Assembly: GCA_023313575.1 (NCBI GenBank)
Contig: JAJTTP010000001.1
Span: 1,550,001 to 1,614,000 of the forward strand
Source: Eutypella sp. D-1
Taxonomy: Eukaryota > Ascomycota > Sordariomycetes > Xylariales > Diatrypaceae
Length of the DNA: 64,000 bases
Direction of reading: 5' to 3'
The position numbers and the translations under genes are program-made. Shown in pieces: positions 23,702-34,056 of the stretch. The notes under the pieces were generated by a model. That model did no database searches and was not told the origin of the DNA. It worked only from the letters and a program-made list of their open reading frames with translations. How positions within the stretch are numbered: the stretch's first letter is position 1; each line of letters begins with the position of its first letter.

Positions 23702-25548
23702 ATGGATCCGGCATCGCTTATCGGTGTCTGCGGCGTTGCCGTTCAGCTTGTTGAGCTGCTGGGCAAATCTATCAAGACCTTAAGCGACCTCCAAGGTCGT
23801 TGGAAGGACGTCGACCTTGCACTCCTCAGCTTGAAGACGCAATTGAACACCCTGAGGGCAGCTCTGCTGGCCATCTGCCAATGGGTGGACCGACACGGCG
23901 CAGATGAGAACTACCTACTGCGAATGGAACTGGATGGTTCCCTAAGATGCTGCCGCTTGTTGATCAACAAGATCGATCTCTTCTTGAACGAGGTCCGGGC
24001 TAGCGTGAGGATGGGGGGTAGAAGTAGCACGCTAGAGCTCAGGAAAAAGATCAAAGTGGTATTTGGCGGCTCATCGCTCGACAATGTTCTGAATATGATC
24101 GATAGGCAAACAGCAAGCATGAACTTGTTACTCACTGCTTGCCACTGGTTAGTCGACGCCGTAGCAAAGAAATGTTGTATCAATATATTGACGGAGATAG
24201 CCACGACACGTTGCAGCAGAAGGCATTCCTGGAGGAGCCAGCCACGCAAGAAGCGTTCCAGAAATCAAAACAGGACACTGCATCTCTCCATGTCCATAGC
24301 GACAACGATTCCATTAAACTCGGGACGCCTAGTGTACTCAGCACTGTCTCCTCAAAGCTCTCTGTCGTCTTCGAATTTGACCATGAGCTATTCGCTACGA
24401 AGGTCTATGGCATCGTCCACCGAGCAGCCGTCGTCACCTCGCTTCGACGTAACCATAGGGCCCTTCCCAAGCATTCGGGTGAAACTCGTGGGCGCTCTGC
24501 TCAGGCGTCGGGCGGCAGAAGTCTGCGCAAGGAGACCTTCGTGGTCGATGGCCACGCACGAGAGGATGTGCTCTTGAAAAGTCTGCAGACCCCGACCATA
24601 GCGCTGGCCGAGCAGGTTACGCTTTGGAGGCGGATCGTTATTCGACGAGTACTGGCGTACGATACCATCAAGCTGATCGAGCAATGGCCACTGGATGACT
24701 TATACCCGCATGACAGAGCGGTTTGCACCATGGCATGGAGACACTTACAGGGTGTGGTAGAGGGGCATACTGACCTGGATTCCCCTGAAGCGTCAGAAAT
24801 AGTATCCCGCTTGTGGGAACTACAGAATGTCCAGCCGTTGTTGGATCTCAATCTGACTAAAGACAGATGGTTTGCGCTTGCCTCTCTCGAGTCGCAAGCA
24901 TTTGAGCTGACACTTCCCTTTAGGTCACTTCTGTATAATCTAGTACAGGCTTCAACGTCAAAATATGAACCGTCACCTATTGACTGGGAACAACACACGA
25001 CTGGTCCAACTTTCCGAAGTTTACAATGGACGAGTCGGCGGCCCCTTACTATCCACCTTACACAAGTTAACGATGACATCGAACCGAAGTCTCAGTTAGT
25101 GGATCGAACGCGACGCTGTGTTTCAAGTCTTCATATGATTGATATCCTGAGGCTCAAGTTCACCGGTCCCTTGATAGAGTTATTAGTTCTATTGCCAGAC
25201 TTAGTAGAGTCGGGTTGGCTCCAAAGTCGGTCCAAGGTCATCCGCTTAGGAGATGTTGAGTCACTCGAAGAAAAGATACAGACGCGTTCTCGTGAAAACA
25301 ATACCACTATGGCAGCGAAGTACGTCCAATTGGGGTTTGAACAGATTGGCGACAAAACACGCCCTGCACAGACTGAGATAGACGAAACCGGCGAGGAAGG
25401 GGATCTCGTCCACTTCCTCATCAGATACCCAGAGGAAACTATACTGGTGGAGTACTCTAGCTTGGAGCAAGACTTCTTGAGAGTAGGCGTGTTGGCAAGC
25501 AAGCCTTGTCTATGGGAGTTATACGCCATGGCTGTGGACGGCATATAA
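23702..25548 (+). CDS. G-alpha-like protein with fungal STAND-type N-terminal domain; nucleotide-binding motifs eroded
   Basis: Two exons, 23702-24147 and 24201-25548, give 597 residues. The 53-nt intron (GTTAGT donor, TAG acceptor) removes an apparent frameshift and yields the expected family sequence TACHC then HDTLQQKAFLEEP. Residues 1-150 (MDPASLIGVCGVAVQLVELL, then a coiled helix bundle) match the fungal N-terminal domain seen in STAND/NLR proteins and in long G-alpha-like proteins. Residues 150-230 (LHVHSDNDS, SKLSVVFEFDHELF) are the linker usual in those G-alpha-like proteins. From about 260 the chain follows a G-alpha layout, including a helical-domain-like block (SPEASEIVSRLWELQNVQPL) and TTGPTF near switch I. 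Where a P-loop GxGESGKS is expected (about 261-277), the sequence reads VVDGHAREDVLLK, and the C-terminal NKxD and TCATDT motifs are not visible. It is probably not a GTPase. The G-alpha relationship is recalled by pattern, not computed. Confidence 0.75.
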
Positions 25549-26817
25549 AGCTCTGACTGGGCCTGGCGGGATCAATGGAAGATGTTCACGTATGTGAGAA
25601 GCCATGGAAGACCTGTGGATCTAGGGGCAATTAGTCGCTGCAAAAGAATATAAATAGGGGGTGCAAAGGACTGATGCCCAATAGATCGAGGCCTCAGAGT
25701 TGAGTGTTGAGATCATGCCCTAAATATGGGGTCATCCTCTTCCTATCATTGAATTATTTTGTTGTGATATCATCATAGGCCTCGTTTCTAACATCTAACA
25801 AATGTGAATGACATAAGTGACAGTTTACATACCACGTTTAAAACCAACAGTAGCAACTTAGGTGCGTTCAAACACTGCAGTGATCAATAAAAAGCAATGC
25901 GAAGCGTTGAATAGATGCGTCTACAACGCAGGCATCATAGATCCATGTATGTGTCTCCGGTCAACATCAGGTATGCTGGACATCAGTTCAACGCTTAGGC
26001 TTGAAATAAAATAGTATCAGCAACGGCGCGGAAACCTCAAGGATACAGGGTTTGTTTAGTACAACACAGCAAGTTGATAAAACAGGGAGGCAAAGAGAAT
26101 GGAAAGGGGGCTCGTTTTATCGAGTGTGAAGTGAAGTACTCTTGTAAGTCAAGGAAAAAAGTTATTGTTGTCTGGGGGGGTTTTTTTTTTTCATATCTAA
26201 AATCTTAAGTGAAAAAAGCAATTGAACGAGCAGCATGTGATCCGTGCACAGTACCAAGTCATTTTGGGAGCGCCCGATCGGGCCGTCAGGGCTGCCCCGC
26301 AGAGTGGCAGAGCTACTGTATTTAGTATAAAAGGGGCAGGCGTACTTGTGTCTCATTGAACCTGCCTTCATGCCTGCTCGATATATAACGTCTAATGTTC
26401 CTTTTCAAAGCAATATATTAAAGCGAAATATCGAAGCTTCACTTTGAGAAATGTAGGAGATATATTCTATTACTCGATTAACCAGATAGCGTCATGTGAT
26501 AAGGGTTTTGTCCGAAGTCTTTTTTATGACAAACAGTGGCGGCCTCTCGTTAACTGTAGTGTTTTAGGGAGACCGCAGGTCCGCAGTCACCTAGGGTGGC
26601 CGCGGGATGGCAACGTTGCCCTTCTAATATGAACACCTACAGTGTTATAAAATCTGTGATATTTACTTTCTATTCAAGGGAATAAAGTGATTTCACATAA
26701 TAGATTTGAACCATAAATGAGCTAGTAACATGAACATAGGTGTTGAAAGAAACAGTACCCCAAATCCTGGATGTTCCTTTTCTCGCTACGAGGGGGATAG
26801 GTTTGTGGTTTGATTCC
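25549..26817. other. Intergenic region between convergent island genes
   Basis: AT-rich, with T and A homopolymer runs (for example near 26183). It holds the 3' regions of the G-alpha-like gene and the AAA ATPase gene. I see no gene or transposon remnant. Confidence 0.5.
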
Positions 26818-27315
26818 CTACTTCTTCTTCCCATGTCTCCTCTTAGACTTTTCCTGCTGTTTCTTGTTGTTCTCATTGGATCTCTGGGATGCACTGCTTT
26901 CCGACTCAGATTCGTCGTCCGAGGCCGACTCCGTCTGTGACTCTGAGTATTCCGAGGGTGATGACTCATAACGCGACCGCTTGCTCTTGGAACTGATCTT
27001 TGGCGCTTGCTTCCTATTCTTCCCTTTTGATGTGCGGGCGCGTCTCCCATGCTTCCTTCGAGACGAGGCCTTCTTGCCCCACGAATCACCACTGTCGCTG
27101 CTGTCGTCGCTATCCATATCCGCGCTTGACGATGACAGCGCCTCAAGGTCATATCTGTCTTCACGCATCTGCGCATCTCTAGCTCGCGTCTCGTCGTCCT
27201 GCCGCGTCCTAGCCAAGTACCGGTCGAAGTGCCGGCTCGCTTTGGCTACCTTGCGGAAATGGGTGGTCTTCAAGACAGGGCCGGTGGGGGTTTCGGCGTC
27301 GCTGGCCTGACAGGT
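26818..27315 (-). pseudogene. Out-of-frame C-terminal tail of the AAA ATPase gene (Ser/Asp/Lys-rich)
   Basis: Directly after the AAA ATPase frame breaks near 27320, the next frame is open down to 26818 (about 165 codons). Its first part contains KTTHFRKVAKASRHFDRYL, which is where family members continue after the AAA core (the HFRKVA..S..FD.YL helix). The rest is rich in Ser, Asp, Glu and Lys with a basic end. This looks like the original C-terminus displaced by a deletion that removed about 10 codons and shifted frame by one base. A sequencing error, or an unusual short intron, could also explain it. No GT-AG intron of normal length restores the frame. Confidence 0.55.
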
Positions 27316-30050
27316 GTCCCAATCTGCCTACCGTTCCACCTATTCATGCGATTTCCTTCCCTCCAGTGGCGCCTTGCGTAGCTTCGGATTTTTTGGCTGT
27401 CAAATTGAATCTGCTGCTCCTGTGGAAGCCCTATATTCTTCTCCTCGAGCATTCTGATGTTCATCTCCCAGACTTTAAAAGTCTGCTCCCTGTCAAGCTT
27501 CGGGTAGTACAGAGAACAATGGATACGAGACTTTATGGCCTCGTCAAATGAGCCCACACGGTTGGTTGTCAATATTAATATACCGGGATAGTATTCCAAA
27601 ACTCGCAAGAACACTTCGAGATATGTTAGTTTCGTGTAACTTAGCAAAGCATTGTGGCAGGCTCAGTGGTCTGGTACTCACCTGAAACGAGACTGTTCCG
27701 TCTAAGATCACCCTCGGCACGACTGCCCAGGAAAACGTCGGCCTCATCGAGAAGGAGCACACATTGCCATTTTCTGGCAAGGCTAAAGTACCTCTCCAGG
27801 TTTTCCTCCACCTCTTGGGCTGTTTCGCCGCCAATGTCCCCACATGTGATGGGAAAGAGCGGCTTCCCGGCATTGGCAGCAACTGACTCTGCTGTAGAAG
27901 TCTTGCCTACTCCTGGGGCTCCGTGAAGGAGGATGATGAGTCCTTTACCTTTCCCCTTAATGACGTCAAACTCGCTTCGTGGCCCGTCCATATTCGCCTT
28001 TCGGGCGAGAGTGCTAATCAGAGCCCTGATAATTTCTTTGTGCCCGCGTGGTAGAATGAGCTTCTCGAACCCGTCGTTTTCTCCGGGCTTCACCCTAGGT
28101 ACTAGACAGATGGAGTCGATGTCGAGCGGATCTAGTTCAATAATCAGTGTACAGCGTCCTTGTATACCATCAGATCACGCTCCCAAGTATTAAATAGTTC
28201 TTACACCACTGGCGACTCAGCAAGACGTAGGCGTACACTCTATATGTGAGCAGTACGTATATTTCCTGGGGAACATGACCGGGCGGAAAAGTCCGCAGCA
28301 AGCTTGTATAATTGGACCAGTCCAACCACATCTTTTTAAGGAAATCTGATTCGTCATAACAAGTGTTGTTGTCTCCATCGCGAGTTGCGATTGCTCCGCG
28401 TTGGAACTGGGGCTTCAATTTAGGTATCTTGCGGTAAGCAACCTCGGCATCAACTATCACATCGCTATCAACCTAAAGGAGACGGAAGGTTAGCGGGAAT
28501 GCAAAGGTGAGCGTTCGAACTACAGGAACCCTATTTTAATTAAGACAACGTACCTCGTCAATGGTTTCGAAGTAACCCTCTTGCAATAATGTAAGGCCTT
28601 TGTATCTCATGTGGTAAATTCGGGTCAGTTCTTCATATTTCCGACCTCTATCGGCAAGATTCTGCGCGGCTGTAGGAAGCCCATCAGCTCCGGGTCTTTC
28701 ATAGTGTAGCGGATATGTGGGGAGGTCGGTTATGCTCCTCAAGCCATCATATGGCTTGATGAATATTCTAGTAGCGACAGGGCCGAAGTTTTCGCCGTCG
28801 TAGTCAGCATAGAAGCAGTCTATGACCAGATCGGTCGTGTCTTTAAGGACTAATCCGCGGGAATCCTGTGATACATCGAAAGCTTGCTTTCCGCCGGTGA
28901 CTTGTAGAACGCGGTATGCTTGGTCCTTCGGATTCTTCGTGATGATTTCCTGGCCTGGGGCGAACAGATACCAAAGATGTGAGAATGGCAATTTATCAAC
29001 AGCCGTTGATTGTATCCGCCTATAACTCTCTACAAGAGGACTGAGGTCAGTATCCAAAACGTGGATTAACGAACGAAACCCATCCAATAATATCCGCTTT
29101 TTCTCTATCTCATCATCCGGCTTCAATTTGGAAAAAATGACGCTGCATTCTGATGCTATCTTCTCTGCTTCTGGGAAACCTGTGTCGCGGAGATATGGCC
29201 GGATATGTTCAAGAGTATACATCGGTTTCTCGGAACGCATCGCTTCGTACGGAAGTTCTTCAAATTCTCGTAGAACAGCAGGATGGTCAGGAAATTCCTT
29301 CGAAAGCTTCGCAAACTGCGCCTCGAGTTCTTGATGCTTTTCCCTGAAGGCTTTCTCAAAAGGAATCAAGCATCGGAATGGGAACATGTGGTAGAGCATT
29401 GGTGGATCCCAACATATCCTCGTTATTTCTTTCACTAGATAGTAGTTAAGAATTTTCAGCCGCCCAGGCAAAGCGCGGGCTGAAGGGGTTTCTGACGTCT
29501 CTTCACTGGTCGGGGTAGCAGCTCTCTCTCTTTCCAGAGACACCTCCTTCTCTTGCGCCTTGCCTATTGTACTTTGCGACTCAGGAGTTGAGGCCTTCGT
29601 AATTGTTGATGACACATAGAGATGAGCGTTAGGCGAATAGCCTTTATGAGCACCCCAGTGCTCGTCCGGTACGTATATAACCCCATATCGTCTAATGAAA
29701 AGCCTTTCAACAACTATCCTGTATTGAATATCATCAAGTATTTCCTGCCGATCACTGCCTGAGGGACGGTCGCGCAGATTTGATATACAGGTATGGAGGG
29801 AGGAAAGGACTGCCTCAGCATTCACTCTCTTCGCCTTGAATTTGTCCAGCAAGCTACCGAGTTGCCGAATATCATTTTGGGAGCGTTCGTCTACATCGGA
29901 TGTGATGTTTTCCGTTGGTGACACCCTAGTTTCGTCGGCCACGCCCTTGATCTGCACCAGATTGTCCTGTGCTTGTGACGGTTCCCCAGAGGGTCCCTGA
30001 TGAACTGTCGGCTCAGTGATGAGATTGTTTGTTGGCAACTCTTTCTCCAT
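27270..30050 (-). CDS. AAA+ ATPase of the fungal DUF7025-AAA family
   Basis: Four exons on the minus strand, 30050-28554, 28472-28205, 28131-27682 and 27613-27270, give 852 residues. After a polar N-terminus with a predicted coiled region, residues about 220-590 form the conserved N-terminal domain of this fungal ATPase family (LYHMFPFRCLIPFEKA, LFAPGQEI, YDGLRSITDLPTYPL, KGLTLLQEGYF, DVIVDAEVAY). The AAA core follows: LHGAPGVGKTS near 663, LLLDEADVFL near 713, NSLVSVFLRVLEYYPGILILTTNRV, and DEAIKSRIH with the arginine finger. All ATPase residues look intact. The third intron uses the second of two acceptors; the first would make a stop codon, and the second restores RQW-Y-PLDID. After WNGRQI the frame ends early at 27270, and the family's expected helix is found in another frame (see 26818-27315). 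The cellular role of this family is unknown to me. It is head-to-head with the STAND-like gene at 30851. Confidence 0.8.
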
Positions 30051-30850
30051 GGGGAGTTCTGTGGCCTCTTGAGGAAAAATTCCGTGGTCTCTTGTCGTGT
30101 TTGAAGTTGGGCAAGAACCAAGTGAATGGCCAGACGGCGTTATGTAGTTGAGAAGAGATCTGCCACAAGCAGTCTGAACGTGTATTAAATCTGATAGATG
30201 ACGGTCAGAGTCAAATTTGCCCGCTCCCGACCAATCGCTTTTGACTGATAGGAAAATCTGCCAATTTTCTGAAACAATATGATGTTGAGAATATTCGAGT
30301 ATGCGCGGTTAATAGGGCCGTCCACGAAGGCCTTTACGCGGGGAACATGTTACGTCTTGAAAAATGACCAAGATTACACGGGGGTGGCGGGGGCCTACAC
30401 TACACCTTGGAAAAAAGAATAGCGCATGCGAAGGGTTTCCAACCGCATAGCGAGGGTCGGTTCGACTGTAACAAAAGTGGGTGTAATAGGCAGCTGAGCC
30501 AGCCAGCGGCGATGGATTAAGGCAGGCTGGCCCACGATGTAACCCCCCAAATTGCTGGTCAGAAGCATATGGTTCACTGCAGGAAGGCTCGGCTATTGGC
30601 ATGTATGGCTTAGCGTCGCAACTGCAATAAAGCTAGATAATACGCGCTGTGGTGATACATGTTACATTGCATACATGAGTACCACCTTGCCCGAGGGCAA
30701 GGCGTACAGCCTGCCGTTGCCAAACCCAGCGTTGGTTTTTGCATTATAAGCTGCCTCACGAAGTGTGAAAGCCCATGCCGATATACAGGTGCCGGACTCC
30801 ATCCGTATCCGAATACTTGTTTGTTCAACAGTTCTCACACAACACAGAAA
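30051..30850. promoter_or_regulatory. Shared divergent promoter of the AAA ATPase and the STAND-like gene
   Basis: The two start codons face away from each other across 800 bases. Divergent pairs with this spacing are often co-expressed in fungi. No gene lies between them. An in-frame upstream extension of the STAND-like gene (to 30659) exists, but the ATG at 30851 with an A at -3 is the better start. Confidence 0.5.
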
Positions 30851-33044
30851 ATGTCAACTATCAGAGTACGCGCCTTGATGAATGAAGGCGACGACATCAA
30901 AAAGACAGCTGATGGAATTGTCGAGAAGTTCGTCGGAGAGCGAAGAAACTCACTAGTCTCGATCCACCCCGCCCTCCAGTCCAGCCAGACATTCCCAGCT
31001 TCTACCAGCCTCGATCGAGTGAGCCATACTACCTCCGTGGTGGCGTCGAACGACGCATCTTCTGGACATGAGACCTTAGTCAAGCGATGCGGAGGAAGCG
31101 ACGCTCACGAAGAAGAGGACATATTCAAAAGGTCCATGAGGGACTATGAGGCCACTGCTAAGGAAAAGTATAGAACTGGGGTGGACCCAGACTCCGAGCA
31201 TAACATAGAGCAGATTTCGTTGATCATCGAGAATGCGATCAGCATTTACGAAGACAAGGACGCAAAGGGGGCTTGGGTGAGGATACGACGAGCATTCAGA
31301 AAATTCGGCGATAACAGTGCGGCCTTCAAAGGCTGGCTAGGGCTACTTCCGACTGAGTCCCATTATATGTCGGTGGTATGTGGTGGCTTGAAGCTGATTG
31401 TCATGGTAAGACCAACCGACGTTTGCTCAAGAGTGGGTGTAGGAGAATCTGATTGCTGATGGAGGGAAATTCAGGCTGCTTCCCGGATGCGACATGTGGC
31501 ACAAACGGTTCTGGACGGACTTCATCGGATTCCTTCCATCCTGATCGGTGCCCAGCGGGTCATGAAAATCTTCCCAGATGACAAAGACTTGCAAGCTCAA
31601 TGCGACGTGCTATATACGACTGTACTCGAGGCCTTAGGCTGCATGCTACACTACCTGAAAGAGAAAAGCGCAAAGAAACTCAGGGGCGCTCTATTCAAGC
31701 AGGATGCATTCGAGCAGGATGCATTCGAGCAGGATCTCGAACTCAAGATCACCAAGATTGAAACAGAGCGAGATACTTTCAACGAAAGAGCCCTTTACTG
31801 TCACATGGAGACCATGGAGAAGCACCGGAGGACTATGGAGAGTCGCATGGAACCTACGGGGGCCCCGGGCCCCATGGAGAAGCGCCAGAGTTTCAACGAA
31901 AAGAACGCTGAAGAACAGCAGCAGCAAACAAAGGACATCCAAGAAAGGGTGGATGCGTATCTTGATGAGTCGAAGAGGGTAACTAAAGCCGTCGAGGAGC
32001 TCACGGTTGTTACGACAACCGGTTTCGAGTCCATCGTTGAGGTACTCAAGCAGGGCGAAGAGTTACTCCGCAAGGCCGTGGAGACGTACAAAGCTAGTGA
32101 GTCTCTACTTACCTCGGGCGCCTTGGGAAAGGCTCATATTACCTAATAATAGGTGTGATTCATCTAACGAAACCTTAGACACGCAGATCGACTCTCCAGA
32201 TGGATCGCCATCCTCAGGGGAATCGTCCTCTTATCAGCAGCGCCGTAAACAGCTCCTTTCTCAGCTAGATTACCACCCGCGTGTCGCAAGTAGAGACGTG
32301 GTGAATAACTATAAGCATGGCGGGGTACTCTCCGGTGATGATCAGGCACGAAGTCTCTTCGTTATCCGGTCCCAGGCACTGGCGGATTGGGTGGTGGCCG
32401 AGGAATCAGACGCGTTGATCATCAACGGCAAGAAGTCCGCGCCGGGACGCATGACCCCTCTGAGCTTCGTCTGTGCACGCCTCGTCTACGCTATAGATAA
32501 AGTCCGATTGCTGGGGAGGCCAGATATCATTACGACTCACTTCTTCTGCGGCCAACACGACACATACGAGAAGAGCTGGGAGTGCCCCAGCGGAGTGGTC
32601 AACAGCCTCCTGGCACAGCTGCTAACGCAATGCCGAAACATGAACGACATCAAGATCGAACCTCCACAAGGGCTAAAAAGCCACAAGATCAAAAAAGTCT
32701 TCGGTTATTTTGAGAATATCATCAGACAACTTCCGAAGGGAGTCACGATCTTCTGCGTGATTGATGCTATCTCCGTCTACGCCAACCTCGAGGAGACAGA
32801 GGAGGATGCTGAGTGGCTCGTATTGAAGCTCTTGCGGCTTGCTACTAGAAAGCCACCAAAAAATGCCACATTCAAACTCCTGCTCACGGCGCCGAACACT
32901 CTTCGGTTACCTGGATCAGACTCGGAGCTGGCGGATATAGAGACGCTCAACGTGATCGAGAGACCCCCCAAGAATGGAGGCGTCAACGACGTGAGATGGG
33001 GTGCAGCTATCGGTGATAAGCTAGAACGCGCCCTGAAAAAGTGA
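30851..33044 (+). CDS. Fungal STAND-like protein: DUF7708-type N-terminal domain and P-loop-less NTPase-like domain
   Basis: Three exons, 30851-31405, 31475-32096 and 32179-33044, give 680 residues; both introns are GT-AG and close in frame. Residues about 90-330 fit the helical domain found in front of many fungal NACHT proteins: GAWVRIRRAFRKFGDNSAAFKGWLGLLP, VVCGGLKLIV, the paired-helix region with ALGCMLHYLKEKSAKK. A coiled coil with a short FEQDA repeat follows (about 275-420). The last third (LLSQLDYHPRV, LFVIRSQALADWV, LSFVCARLVY, THFFCGQH, VNSLLAQLL, GVTIFCVIDAISVY) follows the order of a STAND NTPase. However, where a Walker A should be (about 470-485) it reads IINGKKSAPGRMTPLSF, without GxxxxGK[ST]. 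The Walker B position (FCVIDAIS) keeps one aspartate. No C-terminal repeats (WD40, ankyrin or TPR) are present, so it is short for a STAND sensor. A signalling or adaptor role is inferred, not shown. Confidence 0.75.
31696..31735 (+). repeat. 15-bp tandem repeat coding for FEQDA
   Basis: About 2.6 copies of the unit gcattcgagcaggat lie in exon 2 of the STAND-like gene, in phase with the frame and within the coiled-coil region. Confidence 0.85.
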
Positions 33045-34056
33045 CGGGTTATTGATTCAGCTGGAGTAACGAGTGATACCTCTGTCAGAGATGGTAAGTA
33101 TAGAGACGGCAGGGATATAGGAAAACTTCAGGGACAGATTGAGTAAGATGTTTGCATCGGCGTTACTGGTGGGAGGTAGAGGGCAAGGCAAGGCGACAAG
33201 TGCTCCCCGACACTTTGTACAGGTTGTACCTAGGTACTGCTCCATTTTTCCGTTGTTAAATTGGAGGTATTTAAAGGAGCTTGCTTATGTAATTATGGAG
33301 GTCCAGCTACACTACAACTGTGCCACAGCTACAAATTGTTGGAAATCTTTGGCAAAAAGGTTGAAAGGCGACCTATTTGCTTGTACCTTGTACCCATTCT
33401 CCAGGATTGCACCTGGGCAAGTTTCAACATGCCCAGAGTTAATACTCGGTAAACGCATTCATTCAATTCCAAGGTTGACCAAGCCGGGAACCAAGCCAAA
33501 TCGTATTGTTACAATAGCTACCCATTATTATTTAAGCTATAGATGTTTCTATACATGATATTTTTTTCACGTAGGTACTTCCCATACCTACAAACATGTA
33601 GTTAGTACCTACATAGTTAGTGCACCTGGAGCAAACTACACCTGACTACCTGCCTACATCTACCACCTGTGTAGGTACCTAGGTACTTACCCACACAGTC
33701 AATAGGTACATGTACGTAGGTAGTTAGTCTACAAGTAAAGAAAGTTTCATACCTCGGGAAAACTGCCAGCCTCGCGACTTTTTGTGTGTCGCCTGCTTTC
33801 TCTCTCTCTCTCTCTCTTCTCTTCCTATTCCCCTGCATTCTTCCTCCTCCAACTTTAGAAGCTCTGGAGTATACGTAATCTAGCATCATACATCCATCCA
33901 TCGTAGAATACACACAATCTTCAATCTACGACACTATCTCACCGCCCATCCATCTTTGTCGGCTTATCTCTAGAAATTCACGTATCCCTTCAATTGGGAA
34001 TTTTCATCACCGCATCCGTTACTCAATTATTCTCTACTCAGTCAACAACTGAAGCG
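33045..34056. promoter_or_regulatory. Intergenic region and PRP39-like promoter
   Basis: One kilobase with dense TACCTA/TAGGTA repeats (33575-33725) followed by a TC-rich tract at 33799-33850 on the coding strand. The tract lies about 210-260 bases before the PRP39-like start codon and is a likely core-promoter element. No gene was found. Confidence 0.5.
33799..33816 (+). repeat. TC microsatellite in the PRP39-like promoter
   Basis: Nine TC units within a longer pyrimidine-rich tract upstream of the gene at 34057. Confidence 0.85.

Noticed and set aside
24148..24200. Apparent frameshift making the G-alpha-like gene a pseudogene
   Set aside because: A 53-nt GT-AG intron joins both frames and recreates the expected family sequence, so the gene is intact.
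28132..28204. Apparent in-frame TGA in the AAA ATPase at the third splice
   Set aside because: It appears only with the nearer acceptor; the next AG (after GAACT) has the same phase, avoids the stop and gives the expected PLDID sequence.
30659..30850. Upstream in-frame extension of the STAND-like protein
   Set aside because: The ATG at 30851 has better context and begins with a normal soluble N-terminus; the extension looks like promoter DNA.
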